From NCBI GenBank assembly GCA_030737875.1, contig CM060915.1, positions 907,130,677 to 907,194,676 on the forward strand: a stretch of 64,000 nt of DNA, read 5' to 3'. Below the pieces are notes generated by a model, which searched no databases, was not told where the DNA came from, and saw nothing but the letters and a program-made list of their open reading frames with translations. Both the position numbers and the translations under genes were made by a program. This DNA is from Allium sativum (taxonomy: Eukaryota > Streptophyta > Magnoliopsida > Asparagales > Amaryllidaceae). This document shows, piece by piece, positions 21,917 through 35,000 of this stretch (the stretch's first letter is position 1; each line of letters opens with the position of its first letter).

Positions 21917-24900
21917 TGTAACACCCCGTGTATTCTATAACAGTGAAATTCACAAATTAAAGTATAATTAATTTCAAATCAAAGAATTAAGGGAAACGGG
22001 ATACGCCATTGTGTTCGTCTCGGAAAAATACACGAAATAGAGTCCGAGTTTTCGAAAAACGGAGTCCGTATGAAGAAGATATGGCCTCCGGAAGTTTCCG
22101 AATTCAGGTTAAAATTCAAACAGACGAAAACAGCTCAGAAAAACAAGTTTGAAATTCAAAATCGGGCCCAATTGGCCAGGGCGGGAAAATTCCCGCCTAA
22201 GGCACCCAGGTCGACTTGGCAGTCGACCCGGGCTAGAGGTCGACAGGGCAGTCGACACCCGTGTCGACTGCCAAGTCGACACAGTGTCGACTGGGCTGTC
22301 GACCTGGCCCCAGAGCCCGGTCGAACCCAGCCCACCCTGGCTGGCCTAGTCTATGTTTGGTCGATTTTCTGAGCCTTGCCTTGTCACTAGGGCTAGGTGT
22401 CAGCTCCTGGTTGGTCTCTTCTTTGAACGAACGGCTATTATTAAACCAAGCTCCATCGACGGTCTAAATCAACTCAGAAACTCTATAAAAAGGACCTAAG
22501 ACTAACCCTAATTCACATAAACTAAAATGGAGATGAGACCGTCATGCTGCTGAGGAGAGACTGAGGATAGCCGTCAGAAAATAAAGAGACAATTAGGAGA
22601 CAAACTCTAAAGCATAAAGCAACTACAAGTTAAGCTTAAACAAATCAAATCAACGCCTACATCAAAGGAATAGCATCTCCAAATCCAGAATTCAGATTTC
22701 TGAATTGAAGAATTCGTCACATGATTGTAAGTAGAGTATTATTCCGATGTGAATAAATAACTGTGTTTGATTTGTGTAAAATGAGAATTACACTTGATTT
22801 GTGGTGATAGTAATTCATATTTGTGCGTTGCTATGATTCTAATAAATTTGGAATGTTGTGATATAACGATTGGATATTCGCAAGTATGTAATTCATGATA
22901 AAAACTACATGTTTGCGGTAGTTTAATTGAGATTCATGCAAGTATACGATTGGATATTCGCAAGTATGTAATTCATGTTGAAGCTACATGTTTTGTGGTT
23001 GTTTAATTGAGATTCATGTAAGTATGTGGTTTTGCTACTATGCCAACATAATGTATATTTTTGTACAAAATCACTTTTTGTGTAATTGGATCAAATTTAG
23101 GGTATTATGATTCATATGAAATTATGTTGGAATTGGCATCATGATCTATGTATAAAACTATACTTTTGTATTAGAAACAAAAGTAAGCCTCTTTGTGAAC
23201 TTATGTTGATTTTATGAATATGACTAGGCTATGTTTGGTATTATGCCTAATTGAAAAACATGTTATGCCTATATTGTTAACAAGAACTATATGATAATAT
23301 ATGTGACACATAGCTAAGTTAGATTTACATTCCAATTGCAAGTTTGCATGAATAAAGTAAAAACCATGATTTCATGTTTAGGAATATTTATGCCATGATT
23401 ACATGAATAGATCAAAAACCATGATTTCATGTTTGGGTATATTTGTGCCATGATATTGTGAATAGATTAAAAATCATGATTAAGTTGGAATAATTCTAGT
23501 TGAACCATACTTTTGTATTAGTAACAAAAGTAAGCACCTTTGTCAACATATAGTAATTTTATAAACATGATTTGCTTATGTTTGACATTATGCCTAAGTG
23601 AAAATATAGGTTTATGTTGTAGTTAAGACTATGTGTCAATAATGATATCTAATTTAGTTAGATTCTTAACTTAACTACAAGTTTACATGGTTTGATTCAT
23701 GTCGCTTATGCTTTATGACCAAAGTATATGTTACTACAATGCAAGTACACCAGTTTCTATTTTGTAGTTCCAACGTTATGTTGCAAGTTCATGCGTTCAC
23801 ATTCCCCTTTTTGTGTATATAATCACGTTTTAAGCCTCCCCTTTTTCACGTGGCTAAGTTGGGCTTAAAAGGCTAAGCCCAACATATATTATAATAAACG
23901 AACGTATTAAACGGGGGAAATAGCGTTGGGCCAAATTAATTAATAAATGAAAATATAAAAGTAGACGGGCCCAAATTCAAGAATGGGCTGGGCCCATGAT
24001 TGGTGTAAACCTTTACACCATTAGCTTAAATTGATTTTGAATAATGGGCCGCAAATATTTACATATAAGAAAATAAAGAAGAAAGACAAAATATGTAAAT
24101 GTAGAAAATACGATGTGTTTAACCCGAGGTTGGATTGAGTTGTGATGTAAACCTGCCCGGATCCGCCCGGCTGTCCAGTAGTCACAACAATACCTATCCA
24201 ATGTGGGTGGTTAAACATGGAGCCCAATAAGGACTCGAGGTTAGACTGAGTTGTGGCGTAAGACTGCCCGAACCCAACCGGCAACAGGCAGCCACAACAA
24301 TACCTGTCTAATGTGAGAGGTCAAGGCTTTAATAAGACAATTAAGGCTGAGTCAGGATTGATAGGATTAAGTAAATTATATTAATACTTAATCAAAATGG
24401 AACATGCTAAACTAAACAGACTGATTGGGGGTTAGGTTTATAAAACACTTAACCAACTTAGCATGTTGGCTAGAAATAGAAAACCTAGTAGCGGGGGACC
24501 CTTTTCAGCAGTAACCCTATAAGGTGTATCATGATACCCTGAAACTAGGCAGGGTTGGGCACGATTACTGGGCTGACTGTAAGAGGTCAAATCGACGGCG
24601 GTGGTGCAGCAGTGTAGGTTCTAACGGGGTGCGGGCGTGCACACACTCCGGCGCAGAAAAATAAGGCACTGGGCACCAGTAGCATACCTGTGCATTCTAG
24701 GATTGTGTCGGGCCGCCACCATGGGACTTGATACACCCCACGGTGGGACCAACATAGGTAACTACAACATCGGGGGCCGTAATACACATGTAACTATGCG
24801 AGTAGGAGCCGATCATCATAAAATGGATCACTTCACCCTGATTATGGGGTGCCTGTTGGGAACTAGTTTATATGGGTACAGAGATTAATATGGGGTACGA

Positions 24901-25460
24901 TAGTATATTCGACCCTAGACAACTTAACTAAGTTTATAGTGCTTTCCCATTTCTAGTTTATACTTATCATACCCAGTTCTTTATTCATAGACTGAATAGT
25001 CCTAGACTTACTCAGGCTTTATGTCTGACTCTACTTTTCTTTCGTCTTCTTTTCTTCCGTTCCCCCCCCCCAGGTCCACAGGGAGGGAATACCGCAGCTT
25101 GACCAGCCTTCATATCCAGCTTGAAGAGAAAGAATGTATTGCTTGGATCTTTTCGTTTTGGACTATGGCTTTGGACAACAACTATGGGACTTTTGCAGTT
25201 TATTTATGTTATCTTTATGCTTCTTTAAATAATGTAATCAAGACAGTTATGAAGATGTTATATTTTTGGAAGTATTGTAAGACAATTATGGTATGGCTGG
25301 TGTAACACGTATTTTAATGAAATAAAAGTTGTTGTTTTCCGCTGTTCAAAAATATGTGTTCTTATATCTGTCTTGTATATCTGTGACTTATACTTATAAA
25401 CCTCCACCAAAATTAAGGCATTCCCTTTGAGAGTGACCCTAACGGAGGTGGGGTGTTTCA
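21917..25460 (+). repeat. 3' LTR of the Tekay-like element (3544 bp)
   Basis: Matches the 5' LTR along its full length with scattered single-base differences and very few gaps. TATAAAAAGG at 22484, GTCGAC cluster at about 22190-22305, internal duplication from 24122. Ends GGGGTGTTTCA, followed by TSD taatc. Confidence 0.95.
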
Positions 25461-25465
25461 TAATC

Positions 25466-27403
25466 ATAGTCTAAGAATTGTAGAAAATGGTAATGCTAGG
25501 TTCATTGAGATTTGTGAAGTCAGTAGGAGTACTAAAAGAGAAGTAGTGGAAATAAAGGAAACATGGGTAAATGTTACGCTGCCTAGAATAGTTCCTCCGT
25601 CTACTATTACTCCAAATGTTGTTCCAGCTATTGAAGAACAGCACGATGATGAACAACATATAAATAAGTACTTCCTGAAGGAAATCACTTACATAATGAT
25701 GATGCGCATGAACCACAACAAGTAGCATTAAGAAGATCTCAAAGAGATCGTAGGTCAGCTATTTCTAATGATTATGTGGTTTATATGCAAGAATTAGATT
25801 ATGATATAGGAATCAATAAGGACCCAGTTTTTTTTCACATGCTATAGAAAATAAAGATACAAATTAGGAATGGATTAATGCCATGAAAGAAGAACTGAAA
25901 TCCATGCAACAGAATGAAGTTTGGGATCTCATTGAGTTACCACATGGGTGTTAAAGGGTCGAATGCAAGTGGATTTTTAAAACCAAACACGACTCTAGTG
26001 GTAATATCGAACAATATAAAGCTAGACTTGTTACTATGGGTTACACTCAGAAAGATGGTGTTGACTATAAGGAGACATTTTCTACTGCTTCGAAAAAGGA
26101 CTGACTAAGAATTATAATGGCATTAGTAGCTCATTATGTTTTGGAATTGCAACAAATGGACGTGAAAACAGCCTTTCTGAATAGTGATCTTGATGAGGAA
26201 GTTTATATGGATCAACTAAGGGTTTGTCTGTAGAAGGTAAAGAAAAATTGGTGTGTAAACTTAAGAAGTCAATATATGAACTTAAACAAGCATCCCGACA
26301 ATGGTATATTAAGTTCAATACCATTATTACGTCTTTTGGTTTTAAGGAAAATATGGTTGATCATTGTTAATACCAAAAGATCAGTGGGAGCAAGTTTATT
26401 TATCTAGTCCTTTATGTTGATGACATCTTACTTGCAGCAAATAATTTGAGCATATTGCATGAGACTAAGAAATTTCTCTCAACGAACATTGAAATGAAAG
26501 ATACGGGAGTGGCATCTTATGTGATTGGAATAGAAATATTTTGTGATCGATCACAAAGAATATTGGGATTGTCTCAAGAAGGATATATCGAAAGGCTTCT
26601 ACAGAGATTTCGAATAAGTAAATGTTCGCCAGGGAAAGTTCCTGTACAGAAAGGTGATAAATTCAACCCCATGCAATGTCCTAAGAATGATGTTAAACGA
26701 AACAAAATGGAATAATTCCATATGCATCGATAGTTGGTAGCCTAATGTATGCTCAAACTTGTACTAGACTGATATCAGTTTTGCTGTTGGTATGTTAGGA
26801 AGGTACCAAAGTAATCCAGGAAGGCAACACTAGCAAGCTGCAAATAAAGTTTTGAGATACTTACAAGGCACAAAAGATTACATGCTCATATATGGTGGAT
26901 CCATGAATTGGAGGTGATTGGATATAGCGATTCAGATTTTGCTGGATGCATCGATACTAGAAAATCGACTTTTGGTTAGTTGTTTATGTTAGCTCAAGGT
27001 GCCATATCATGGAAAAGTGTGAAACAAACTATCGTTGCTTCATCTACTATGAAGGCAGAATTAATGGCATTTAATGAAGCAATAATTCATGCATTATGGT
27101 TGTAGAACCTTATTTCAGCACTTGCGGTTGTCGATACCATTAGCAAGCCGTTGAAAATTTATTGTGATAACTCAACAGCAGTGTTTTTCTCAAAGAACGA
27201 CAAGTACTTGCCAAATATATGGAACTAAAGTATCTTGAAGTGAAAGATGAGGTTCAGAAACAAGGAGTGTTAATCATGCACATCAGGATACAACATATGA
27301 TTGCAGACCCTTTGACGAAAGGGTTATAGCCAAAACAATTTGAGGAACATGTTCAAAGAATGGGTGTTGGTTGTATTAATAATGATAGATGTGTGACATT
27401 CTG
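25466..27403 (+). pseudogene. pol: copia C1 RT and RNase H remnant
   Basis: Resumes the C1 pol after the Tekay insertion. The readable order is VALRRSQRDRRSAI..., NEVWDLIELP, CKWIFKT (about 25968), MDVKTAFLNSDL (about 26158), LYVDDILLA with YVDD at 26413-26424, SYVIGIEIF, LGLSQEGYIERLL, SLMYAQTCTRL, IGYSDSDFAGCID (RNase H), YCDNSTAVFFSKND and ADPLTKGL near 27305. Many stops and frame changes. It ends near 27403. The family enzyme reverse-transcribes element RNA in particles; this one is inactive. Confidence 0.87.
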
Positions 27404-27446
27404 AGCTCTTTTATGCGTTTCTAATATACAATTTTGAGTGTATTGT
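27404..27446 (+). other. start of the C1 3' untranslated region
   Basis: Short AT-rich tail after RNase H, ending in TSD attgt where element C2 is inserted. Continues at 33079. Confidence 0.6.
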
Positions 27447-28318
27447 TGTTGGAAACAATGGTTCGGCTGAGTGGTGGACTAGGTCACTTTCTTGAAGACG
27501 TTTCGGCGATCTACTCAAGGTGCAAAGTAGTTCGTACTGTTCGCCACCGCCTCTGGGATAAAACAGCCTCTTCCTTGTTTTTCTTTCAATATCGGATCAT
27601 TTGCACATATGAATCCAATTCAGTTTGCACTCTAAAAATAATACTGCTCATATATATTTTTCTTTCTATTTTTGTCAAAGAATGGTAGAGTAGAAGATAG
27701 AAAAAATATAAAAAAATTCTTTCTGTGGAAGAGGAAGAGAGAGAGATTTTTCTTTCTATATTCTGTATTATATGTTCTGTATATTTCATGGTTTATAACC
27801 AAGTTCTTAAATAGAAGAAACTGTAGCTATTCTAGTGGGAGGAGAATTGGACTGCAATTAATGCCATATTAAATGAAAGAAACGTTCAAAGAAATATGCA
27901 ATATGTAAATTGCATACGTTTCAAAAAAAGAGATGAATGTTAATAAATATTAATTTATTACCATTCATTGCAATTTGTTAATTCTATTTATATTTTGTAA
28001 CAGCTCAATCATATACATGTATATATGTATATATATACACACACCCATAACTGTTTTGCAAATGTAACAGCTCCAAAATAAAATTACTGATACAAAATAT
28101 AATACCGTTTATAACTTCCAACGGCTCTATGCATTAATGGCTCATAAATATATTTATATGTATGTAAATATATTACCGTTAGAGAATTTCAACGGCTCTA
28201 TTACATTAATTGCATTGCAATAATGGCTCAAATATATGTTACCGTTATTAACTTACAACGACTCAATTTTTTATTTATTCTTAATTTTTTTTTAATAAAT
28301 TCACAAAATATTCCAACA
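27447..28318 (-). repeat. 3' LTR of copia element C2
   Basis: In the element's own orientation it starts TGTTGGAATATTTTGTG after the polypurine tract and ends CCATTGTTTCCAACA. It aligns with 32200-33073. It contains the repeated theme caacggctc...ataatggctc. Confidence 0.93.
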
Positions 28319-28329
28319 ATCCCCCACTT
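28319..28329 (-). other. polypurine tract of C2
   Basis: Minus-strand AAGTGGGGGAT directly before the LTR TGTTGG. Confidence 0.85.
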
Positions 28330-30480
28330 GAATTTCTTAAAAAATATTTTTGAGTAGTTCAATAAAAATATATAAGATTGTGCATAAATAAAGGTTTCAT
28401 CCGACTTGAACCTTTGCATAGTGAGTAAGATTCAGATTTTACTAGAGTGACACGTAGTCTTGAACTCTATTCCTGACATCAAACCACACACAACCTTTCT
28501 AGAGTGCAATCAAATAAGCCCGTGCATTTATGGCCATGCACGTCTATCCCAGTTTAGTGAACGCTCTAGGAATCTTGCCCAAAACTCCATAGGAAACGGT
28601 CACATTTCCACATTCACACAGATGAGTCTATCAAGAGTACTCCTGAAGGTAGGTACTCCACTCCAAATAGAGTATAGATCTCATTAAGAGTTTCTATTAA
28701 CTCATCCTCTAATCACTTCAGGAATATATGCTTCTTAATATATAAATTTAGCATGTTCATCTATTATCACTACACAACTTGTTTTTACCCATTGAACCTA
28801 GTCCTTGGGATCTCCAGTCATTTAGGTCGGGTTACCATTATGCGTGATTCCACAATCTAAGGGCAATACTCCCATTCTTTCAGAATCATTAAGGACTTTC
28901 TTTCTGGTCAGTCCTTTCGTCAAAGAATCTGTCAAATTATCATCAGTTCATATATGATGTTCACTAACAATACTGTGCATACGACTATCATTTATTACCG
29001 TTGTAATATCGGTTATATCCTCTCTTTTTTAATAGCCGTCAAATTGTCATCACTACATATGTGATGTTCTCTTATAGTATTGTGCTTACGACTGTCGTCT
29101 TATACAATTGTAATAACGGTTCTGAAATTTTCGCAATAGCCGCGGAACTATCGCAATGGATTACACCATTGTGTCAGTTGATCTCCACTAGTAGATTTCT
29201 TTAGTTCTCTGCTTCTTCACTAGTTGTGGCTAGTGCTATTATCTCAGTCTCTATATAATATACTGAGTCAAAATAGTATGTTTCCTGGGTTTTTCAAGAA
29301 ACAACTCCTCCAGCAATGCTATATATATATACAGCCACTGGTCGTTTTTGAATCATCAGATTAAGTATTCCAGTATGCATCGGAATATCCTTCAAGTATA
29401 GCTGGAAACTTTCATAATGTAATCCACTGTTCATGATTTATTTTAGTTGTAATCCAAGGCTCATGGTTTATTTTAGGTATCTCATGACCCTCTCAATAAC
29501 ATGTTAATGCTCTATAATAGGTCTACTGATAAACCTGCATAATAATATCACGACATTGGCAGTGTCGGGTCTAATACATTCATTGGTGTTCATGCAGGTT
29601 TACAGTCAATGTAATTGTATTTCTTTAGAGTATTCTCAAAATAATGAGATTGGTCCAAAGAAAGTCCTTTTTCGAACCTAGTAATATTAATACCATGGAT
29701 TACATTCGCTTCACTTATATCTTTTATATCGATGTTGACACTTAGTATGGATTTAACAATGTTTATGGCATGAATGTTTGACCCAAAAATAAGTAGATCA
29801 TCTACATATAAACATATAATAGTACAAATGTCATTTTCAGATTTATAATAAATGCATTTTTCACTTTCAGTAACTTTAAATCCATGTGGGATTATAAAGT
29901 TATCAAAATTTTCATGCCATTTCTTATGTGTTAGTTTTAAACCATATAATGATTTATCTAATTCATAAATTTTACGTTCTTGACCATGAACTATAAATTA
30001 TTCAAATTGGCCCATATTAATTTCCTGTTTCAATTCATCATCTAAAAAATGTAATTTTAACATCCATTTTTAAAATTTTGAATTTATGCAAATGAAGTAA
30101 TGCTCAAATGGATGTAGTTCCAATTACAGGAGAAATGATGCCAATAAATTATATATTATATCTTCATCATTTACCTATTAGATAGGCAATATATTTATCA
30201 ATTATTCCATCATATTTTAATTTCTTTTTAAGCAGTCATTATTTTTCTAGATTTACACCAAGTGGTAAATTCACTAAGTGTCAAGTCTTATTAGATTCCA
30301 AAGAATCTAACTCATCATTTATAGCCCCTTGCCAAAGAATTGACATGTAAATTAGATAGGCCTCTTAGAGGTTTTAGAGGATTCTTTTTTAGAGTAAAGG
30401 AACAAAAAAATAATATAAACCAAGATCTTTTGCCTTTCTTTTTCTCTTTCTAGATCCATCATTAAGAAAAAATTAACATT
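28330..30480 (-). pseudogene. pol: copia C2 RT/RNase H remnant
   Basis: Read on the minus strand: ICLYVDDLLIFGSNIHAIN with YVDD at 29808-29797, then GLSLDQSHYFENTLKKYNY and DCKPA (about 29660-29580), the RT connection region of copia elements. Further RNase H traces run toward 29150. The part 28330-28700 reads as a non-coding 3' tail. Stops are frequent in every frame. Nothing functional remains. Confidence 0.72.
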
Positions 30481-30725
30481 TATTTAGGGCGTTACAAAAG
30501 CAGGAAAGTAGCAAGTCAAATTAATACCTAAATAAATGTTATTCTCGATAGTTGAAAGCAACCCCCACTATTAAAAGTAACCCTCACTATTAAGAGAAAC
30601 CCCCACTATTTTTCTCAAACTAAAAACCACAATATATGATTCTTCAATTGTGTATGCATTTATTGTTAAATAAATGTCATTACAATTAATGTTATTTCCT
30701 ATAACATTTTCTAAATTCGCATTTA
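30481..30725 (-). other. AT-rich degenerate C2 interior
   Basis: Includes a short imperfect repetition of accccactatta. No coding signal that I can read. Confidence 0.4.
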
Positions 30726-31130
30726 ATTAATGTCAATTTTTATTAGTGACATTTTCTAAATTTATGCATATAAAGTATGTCAATATATTTTGATGCAAGA
30801 ACTTGTTCATTAAATTAATGTCAATTCTTAATGACATTATCAAATAACATACGCATTCTATTAATGTCAAATATTTAGTCACATTTCCAAATATATGCGT
30901 TCTATTAATGTCAATTCTTACTAACATTTTCAAATAACATACGCATTCTATTAACGTCAAATTTTTTAATGACATTTTCAGATAATATATGCATTCTATT
31001 AATGTCAATTTATTTTGACATTTCCAAATAAATATTTGCATTTCAATAACGCCAAAATTTTAATGACATTTTCCAAATAAATATGCACTTAATTAATGTC
31101 AATTTATAATAAAGACATTTTCCAAAATTT
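30726..31130. repeat. minisatellite, 44-48-bp unit with internal inverted motif
   Basis: Copies of attaatgtcaa or close variants fall at 30726, 30814, 30860, 30904, 30950, 30998, 31045 and 31092, so most spacings are 44-48 bp (the first is double). Most units carry aatgtcaa followed by tgacatt, an inverted pair that could form a hairpin. The 102-residue minus ORF over it is merely the translated repeat. Confidence 0.85.
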
Positions 31131-32199
31131 ACAGTCAAACAGTACCTATTCTAATGACACTTTCAAAACAAATTCCCTTTAATTACTATTGTTCATAGGT
31201 TGTAAATAGCAACATTGGAACAATCATCAATAATTGTAATATGGTACTAAATTTGAGGTATGTAAACAAAACTCATTACTTCAATTAGCTCTCATATGAA
31301 ATAAATCTGAATTCAGATTCTCTAATAAAAAGTAATCTTCCAAAATTATCACATAGGATCAAATGTAAATAGCTAATCTTATACCAATATTTAAAATTTA
31401 TTTCAACTTTAAACTCACTGATCGAATTTTACTACAAAGTTATTGACCCATCAAATGTGATTACTATCTCATTCACTATATCATTAAACGCTGTTTAATA
31501 ACATTTATCATGCAATTAAATGTTCTTACAAACATGTATTGCCTCATTTAAAATTCTCTAAACAAGAAGGGAAAATTTCTAAATATATGCTTCTTGTAAA
31601 AGTTTTTCCTTTAACTAATTTAACATATTAGCAAACTATTAATATGCACCTTAATAGATCATACAAGTACTTTCACATGGTTCTCTAAAACAGTTGTTTT
31701 AGCTTAACATAAATGAATATAACATTATAATTTCTAGTTAACAATATAATTATACTTATATTGTTTTTTTAATCTTAATCATTCTATGAACAAATTTGTT
31801 CCATCCACAATTAATTTCAGAACTTACAAGATTTACTTTTGTTTTCCAAAAGTCTCTTAATTGATTTTTTTTTAATTAGAAAATCGATGCGTAATCTAAA
31901 ATAATAATAGTAGACAAATCCTTTTCAAACTTAGAGCAGTTTGTCAATTATAACAGCAATATAACTGTTCATATAAAGTCATACCTTCAGAGATGATCTC
32001 AAAAGCTATTACAAAGCTTATCTGATGCATCTCTACTGACCTGTCATTCGTCAATTTTTTCTAATGCTAATGATTAAAGTGTGGTCCTTTAAATCAGAAA
32101 AGAGCAGCGCTAACCATTGAAAATTGAAACTTGTATGATGGGGCAGCATCGTCAAGATTTGCAGTCGAAGCCATTGTTTTTCTGGTAACGTCTTTAAAT
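31131..32199 (-). other. degenerate 5' interior of C2, possible gag start
   Basis: A minus-strand ATG at 32174-32172 opens 26 codons (MASTANLDDAAPSYKFQF) shortly after the 5' LTR, where gag should begin. The rest is AT-rich and unreadable. I could not recognise a primer-binding site next to the LTR. Confidence 0.35.
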
Positions 32200-33073
32200 T
32201 GTTGGAAACAATGGTTCGGCTGAGTCGTGGACTAGGTCACTTTCTTGAAGACGTTTCGGCGATCTACTCAAGGTGCAAAGTAGTTCATACTGTTCGCCGC
32301 CGCCTTTGGGTTAAAACAACCTCTTCCTTGTTTTTCTTTCTATATCGGATCATTTGCACATATGAATCCGATTCAGTTTGCACTCTAAAAATAATACTGC
32401 TTATGTATATTTTTCTTTCTATTTTTGTCAAAGAATGGTAGAGTAGAAGATAGAAAAAATATAAAAAATTTCTTTCTGTGGAAGAGGAAGAGAGAGATTT
32501 TTCCTTCTATATTCTGTATTCTATGTTCTGTATATTTCCTGGTCTATAACCAAGTTCTTATATAGAAGAAACTGTAGCTATTCTAGTGGGAGGAGAATTG
32601 GACTGCAATTAATGCCATATTAAATGAAAGAAACGTTCAAAGAAATTTGCAATATGTAAATTGCATACATTTCAAAAAAGAGATGAATGTTAATAAATAT
32701 TAATTTATTACCATTCATTGCAATTTATTAATTCTATTTATATTTTGTAACAGCTCAATCATATACATGTATAATGTGTGTATATATATATACACACAAA
32801 CCCATAACTGTTATGCAAATGTAACAGCTCCAAAATAAAATTACTGATACAAAATATAATACTGTTTATAACTTCCAACGGCTCTATGCATTAATGGCTC
32901 ATAAATATATTTATATGTATGTAAATATATTACCGTTAGAGAATTTCAACGGCTCTATTACATTAATTGCATTGCAATAATGGCTCAAATATATGTTACC
33001 GTTATTAACTTACAACGGCTCAATTTTTTATTTATTCTTAATTTTTTTAATAAATTCACAAAATATTCCAACA
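32200..33073 (-). repeat. 5' LTR of copia element C2
   Basis: Near-identical to 27447-28318, including atggttcggctgag near its left end and the AT-rich ttaccgttattaacttaca near its right end. Bounded by attgt on the right. Confidence 0.93.
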
Positions 33074-33078
33074 ATTGT

Positions 33079-33346
33079 TTTAATGTGGTGTACGTACTTT
33101 ATGTAATTTTAAACAAGAAAGAGTCTTGTAAAGATATTATGATTAATCATTATGATATAAGACATTATGAGGATCATTATGTTGCTTTATATAAATTATG
33201 AGTGTAAATTGATGGATTGCTGGTATTGTAGTATATAGAAGGGAATGCATTGAATTAATAATGCATAACCGCCGTAAATCTCATCAATTTATCATAGTAT
33301 GATGTTCAACGCTTTATATTATGAATAATCGGGTCAAGTGGGAGAA
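33079..33346 (+). other. C1 3' untranslated region (continued) and polypurine tract
   Basis: Continues from 27446 after the duplicated attgt. It ends gtcaagtgggagaa, a polypurine tract immediately before the LTR start at 33347. No ORF of interest. Confidence 0.75.
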
Positions 33347-33919
33347 TGTTAGAAATATGCTATAAGAGACTGCAATAAAATGTTTCATTTACCCTTAACA
33401 TTATGCGGTTTCTAATCTTAATGTGACCTTATTAATTGGGTCATAAATAGAATGTTTCATTTTCCATTACATAATTTCTAATCTTAATGTGACCCGATTA
33501 ATTAGGACATAAATAGATCGTTCATATTTAGAACGTTAGGTCCGTGATTAATTTTAAGCGTTAAATTGGTATATGATGGATGTACCAGATTTATAGTTAA
33601 ATGTTATATAAAGGATTGGGTCCTTTCTCTCCCTAAAATAAAAGAGTTGTATTCTTCTCCATCTAGAAACACATAAGGAAAGAGGGTAAGAGTGAGAAAC
33701 CGAATTCTGAGAAGAAGAGTAAACATTAGAAGTCAAAGAAAGAAGATGACAACTATTACATCTTCCGCTGCTAATCAAGGTACGTCATCTTAAACAATGG
33801 ATCATATTAAGTTTCTCCCTTTTGTTTGTGAAGTATTCGGAATTGATGATCCTAGGACTAATCAATTGAATTGTACGTCATTAATCATGAAAGATTGAAT
33901 AATTAAGAAAATTCTAACA
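33347..33919 (+). repeat. 3' LTR of copia element C1 (573 bp)
   Basis: Starts TGTTAGAAATATGC and ends AAATTCTAACA (TGTTAG...CTAACA). It contains a short direct repeat (taatcttaatgtgacc, twice, near 33414 and 33480) and TATATAAAGG at about 33606. Its final 173 bp match the 5' LTR remnant at 10432-10604. Confidence 0.9.
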
Positions 33920-35000
33920 CCCACTGCCTTGAACATATACATTTATTGGTCTTCTTACTCATGTCTTTGGACCTGGAGCCCTTTGTATCACATGCGTACC
34001 CTGCTGTAACCCTAGCTTCCTAAAACATGTGTTTGATTGCATATTATTATGAACATCTAGGCTTTGTTGCATGCTTTGAACATGTAATGTTTTGTTTATA
34101 CACCCTTGTTTTGTTTGTTTGGAAAACGTCAGGCTTTGCTATAGATAACTCCTTATGCATGTTATCTTGCTACGTATAATTACCACTAAGAGAAAAGAAA
34201 AAAACTTGTAGTGCCCTTGCATATTTTGGTGTGTATGAACACACTTACACATGGAAAGGTTGCACTGATGACCATTTAGCATGCATATCCTTATGTTTGG
34301 ACGTGTGAAATGTATATCTGTTCTTTTGGTACACACAACCTTGCTAAGTGAACACGAAACCTGCATGTTTTTTCGTTTTATGCAGATAAGGATTACTGGG
34401 AAATTTAGATACATGCGTAAATTTAGCAACCTGAACCCATGTTGCTGAGAAGCGAACGTTCATTTAAAGTTAGGATTAAATAATTTATTTTTATTGTTTT
34501 AATTGAAGTTGATTTACTTGAACAAAGATTAATCCTGACTCAAGTTTTTAATGTTTTTACATGGAACTCTCGGGTCAGACCCAAGTATTGCAGATCTAAA
34601 GAATACATCTATCGAAGTTAGAGAGAAAGGAAGACGTGCTCGCTTTGGTTCATCGTCATCTATAATTTATTTTATTCAATCTTGTGTATAGAATCTTCCA
34701 TTGCATATTAAAAATATTGTATAAACTCTGATTTGTTAATAAAATTTTGTTTGTGAGATATTTTGTTATCTATTCTGTGTTGTGATCTTGTGTGTTGTTC
34801 TATTTTAAACTCGATAAGTGAAAACAATCCATCTTTGTAAACGTTTTAAGTTGGTTTAATTACTGATTTGAAATGGTCAAAAAGACAAATCATTACATTA
34901 ATAGTGTTATCAAATCAAATGTGACTTTACATTTTCGTTGGACAATAAAATCAAATTGTACCGTAAAGTACCAATTTATGTAAACTTATATGTAGGAAAG
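33920..35000. other. unassigned sequence, possible old host-gene scrap
   Basis: Moderately AT-rich with no ORF beyond 96 codons. A pyrimidine-poor acceptor-like site (TTTTATGCAG, about 34375-34384) is followed by a 20-codon open stretch to TGA, and another (AAGTATTGCAG, about 34584-34594) is followed by about 30 codons (EVREKGRRARFG). Both are too short to assign. Confidence 0.3.

Larger units (their letters stand above)
13238..25460 (+). mobile_element. Tekay/Del-like chromovirus, complete (12.2 kb)
   Basis: Two near-identical LTRs (3545 and 3544 bp), a PBS, one gag-pol frame with a C-terminal chromodomain-like segment, and a polypurine tract. The 5-bp TSD taatc is perfect (13233-13237 and 25461-25465). 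It is inserted between the integrase and RT parts of copia element C1. High LTR similarity by eye points to a fairly recent insertion. The coding frame is open except for one TAA at 18553. Confidence 0.95.
27447..33073 (-). mobile_element. decayed Ty1/copia element C2, minus strand
   Basis: LTRs of 872 and 874 bp (27447-28318 and 32200-33073) with TGTTGG...CCAACA ends and a perfect TSD attgt (27442-27446, 33074-33078). Orientation is set by a polypurine tract read on the minus strand at 28329-28319 and by minus-strand RT motifs. No ORF longer than about 100 residues survives. It sits in the 3' tail of copia element C1. Confidence 0.9.
10432..33919 (+). mobile_element. decayed Ty1/copia element C1, split by two insertions
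   Basis: Element C1 is the oldest shell of the nest. Its pieces are a 5' LTR remnant (10432-10604), PBS, gag, protease and integrase up to 13237, then RT and RNase H at 25466-27403, a 3' tail at 27404-27446 plus 33079-33346, and a 3' LTR at 33347-33919. The pieces join at the two TSDs: taatc around the Tekay element and attgt around element C2. Coding order gag-PR-IN-RT-RH is the copia order. Numerous stops and frameshifts show it is long dead. Confidence 0.88.

Noticed and set aside
30733..31041. Minus-strand 102-codon ORF with LTLIECVCYLKMS repeats
   Set aside because: Translated minisatellite of copia element C2.
34385..34446. Short open stretch with TGKFRYMRKF after an acceptor-like site, faintly like a ribosomal L37 C terminus
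   Set aside because: Only a few matching residues, no partner exon and no zinc-finger part; chance cannot be excluded.
34595..34690. Thirty-codon stretch after TATTGCAG reading EVREKGRRARFG
   Set aside because: Looks exon-like, but I cannot assign it to a family or find neighbouring exons.
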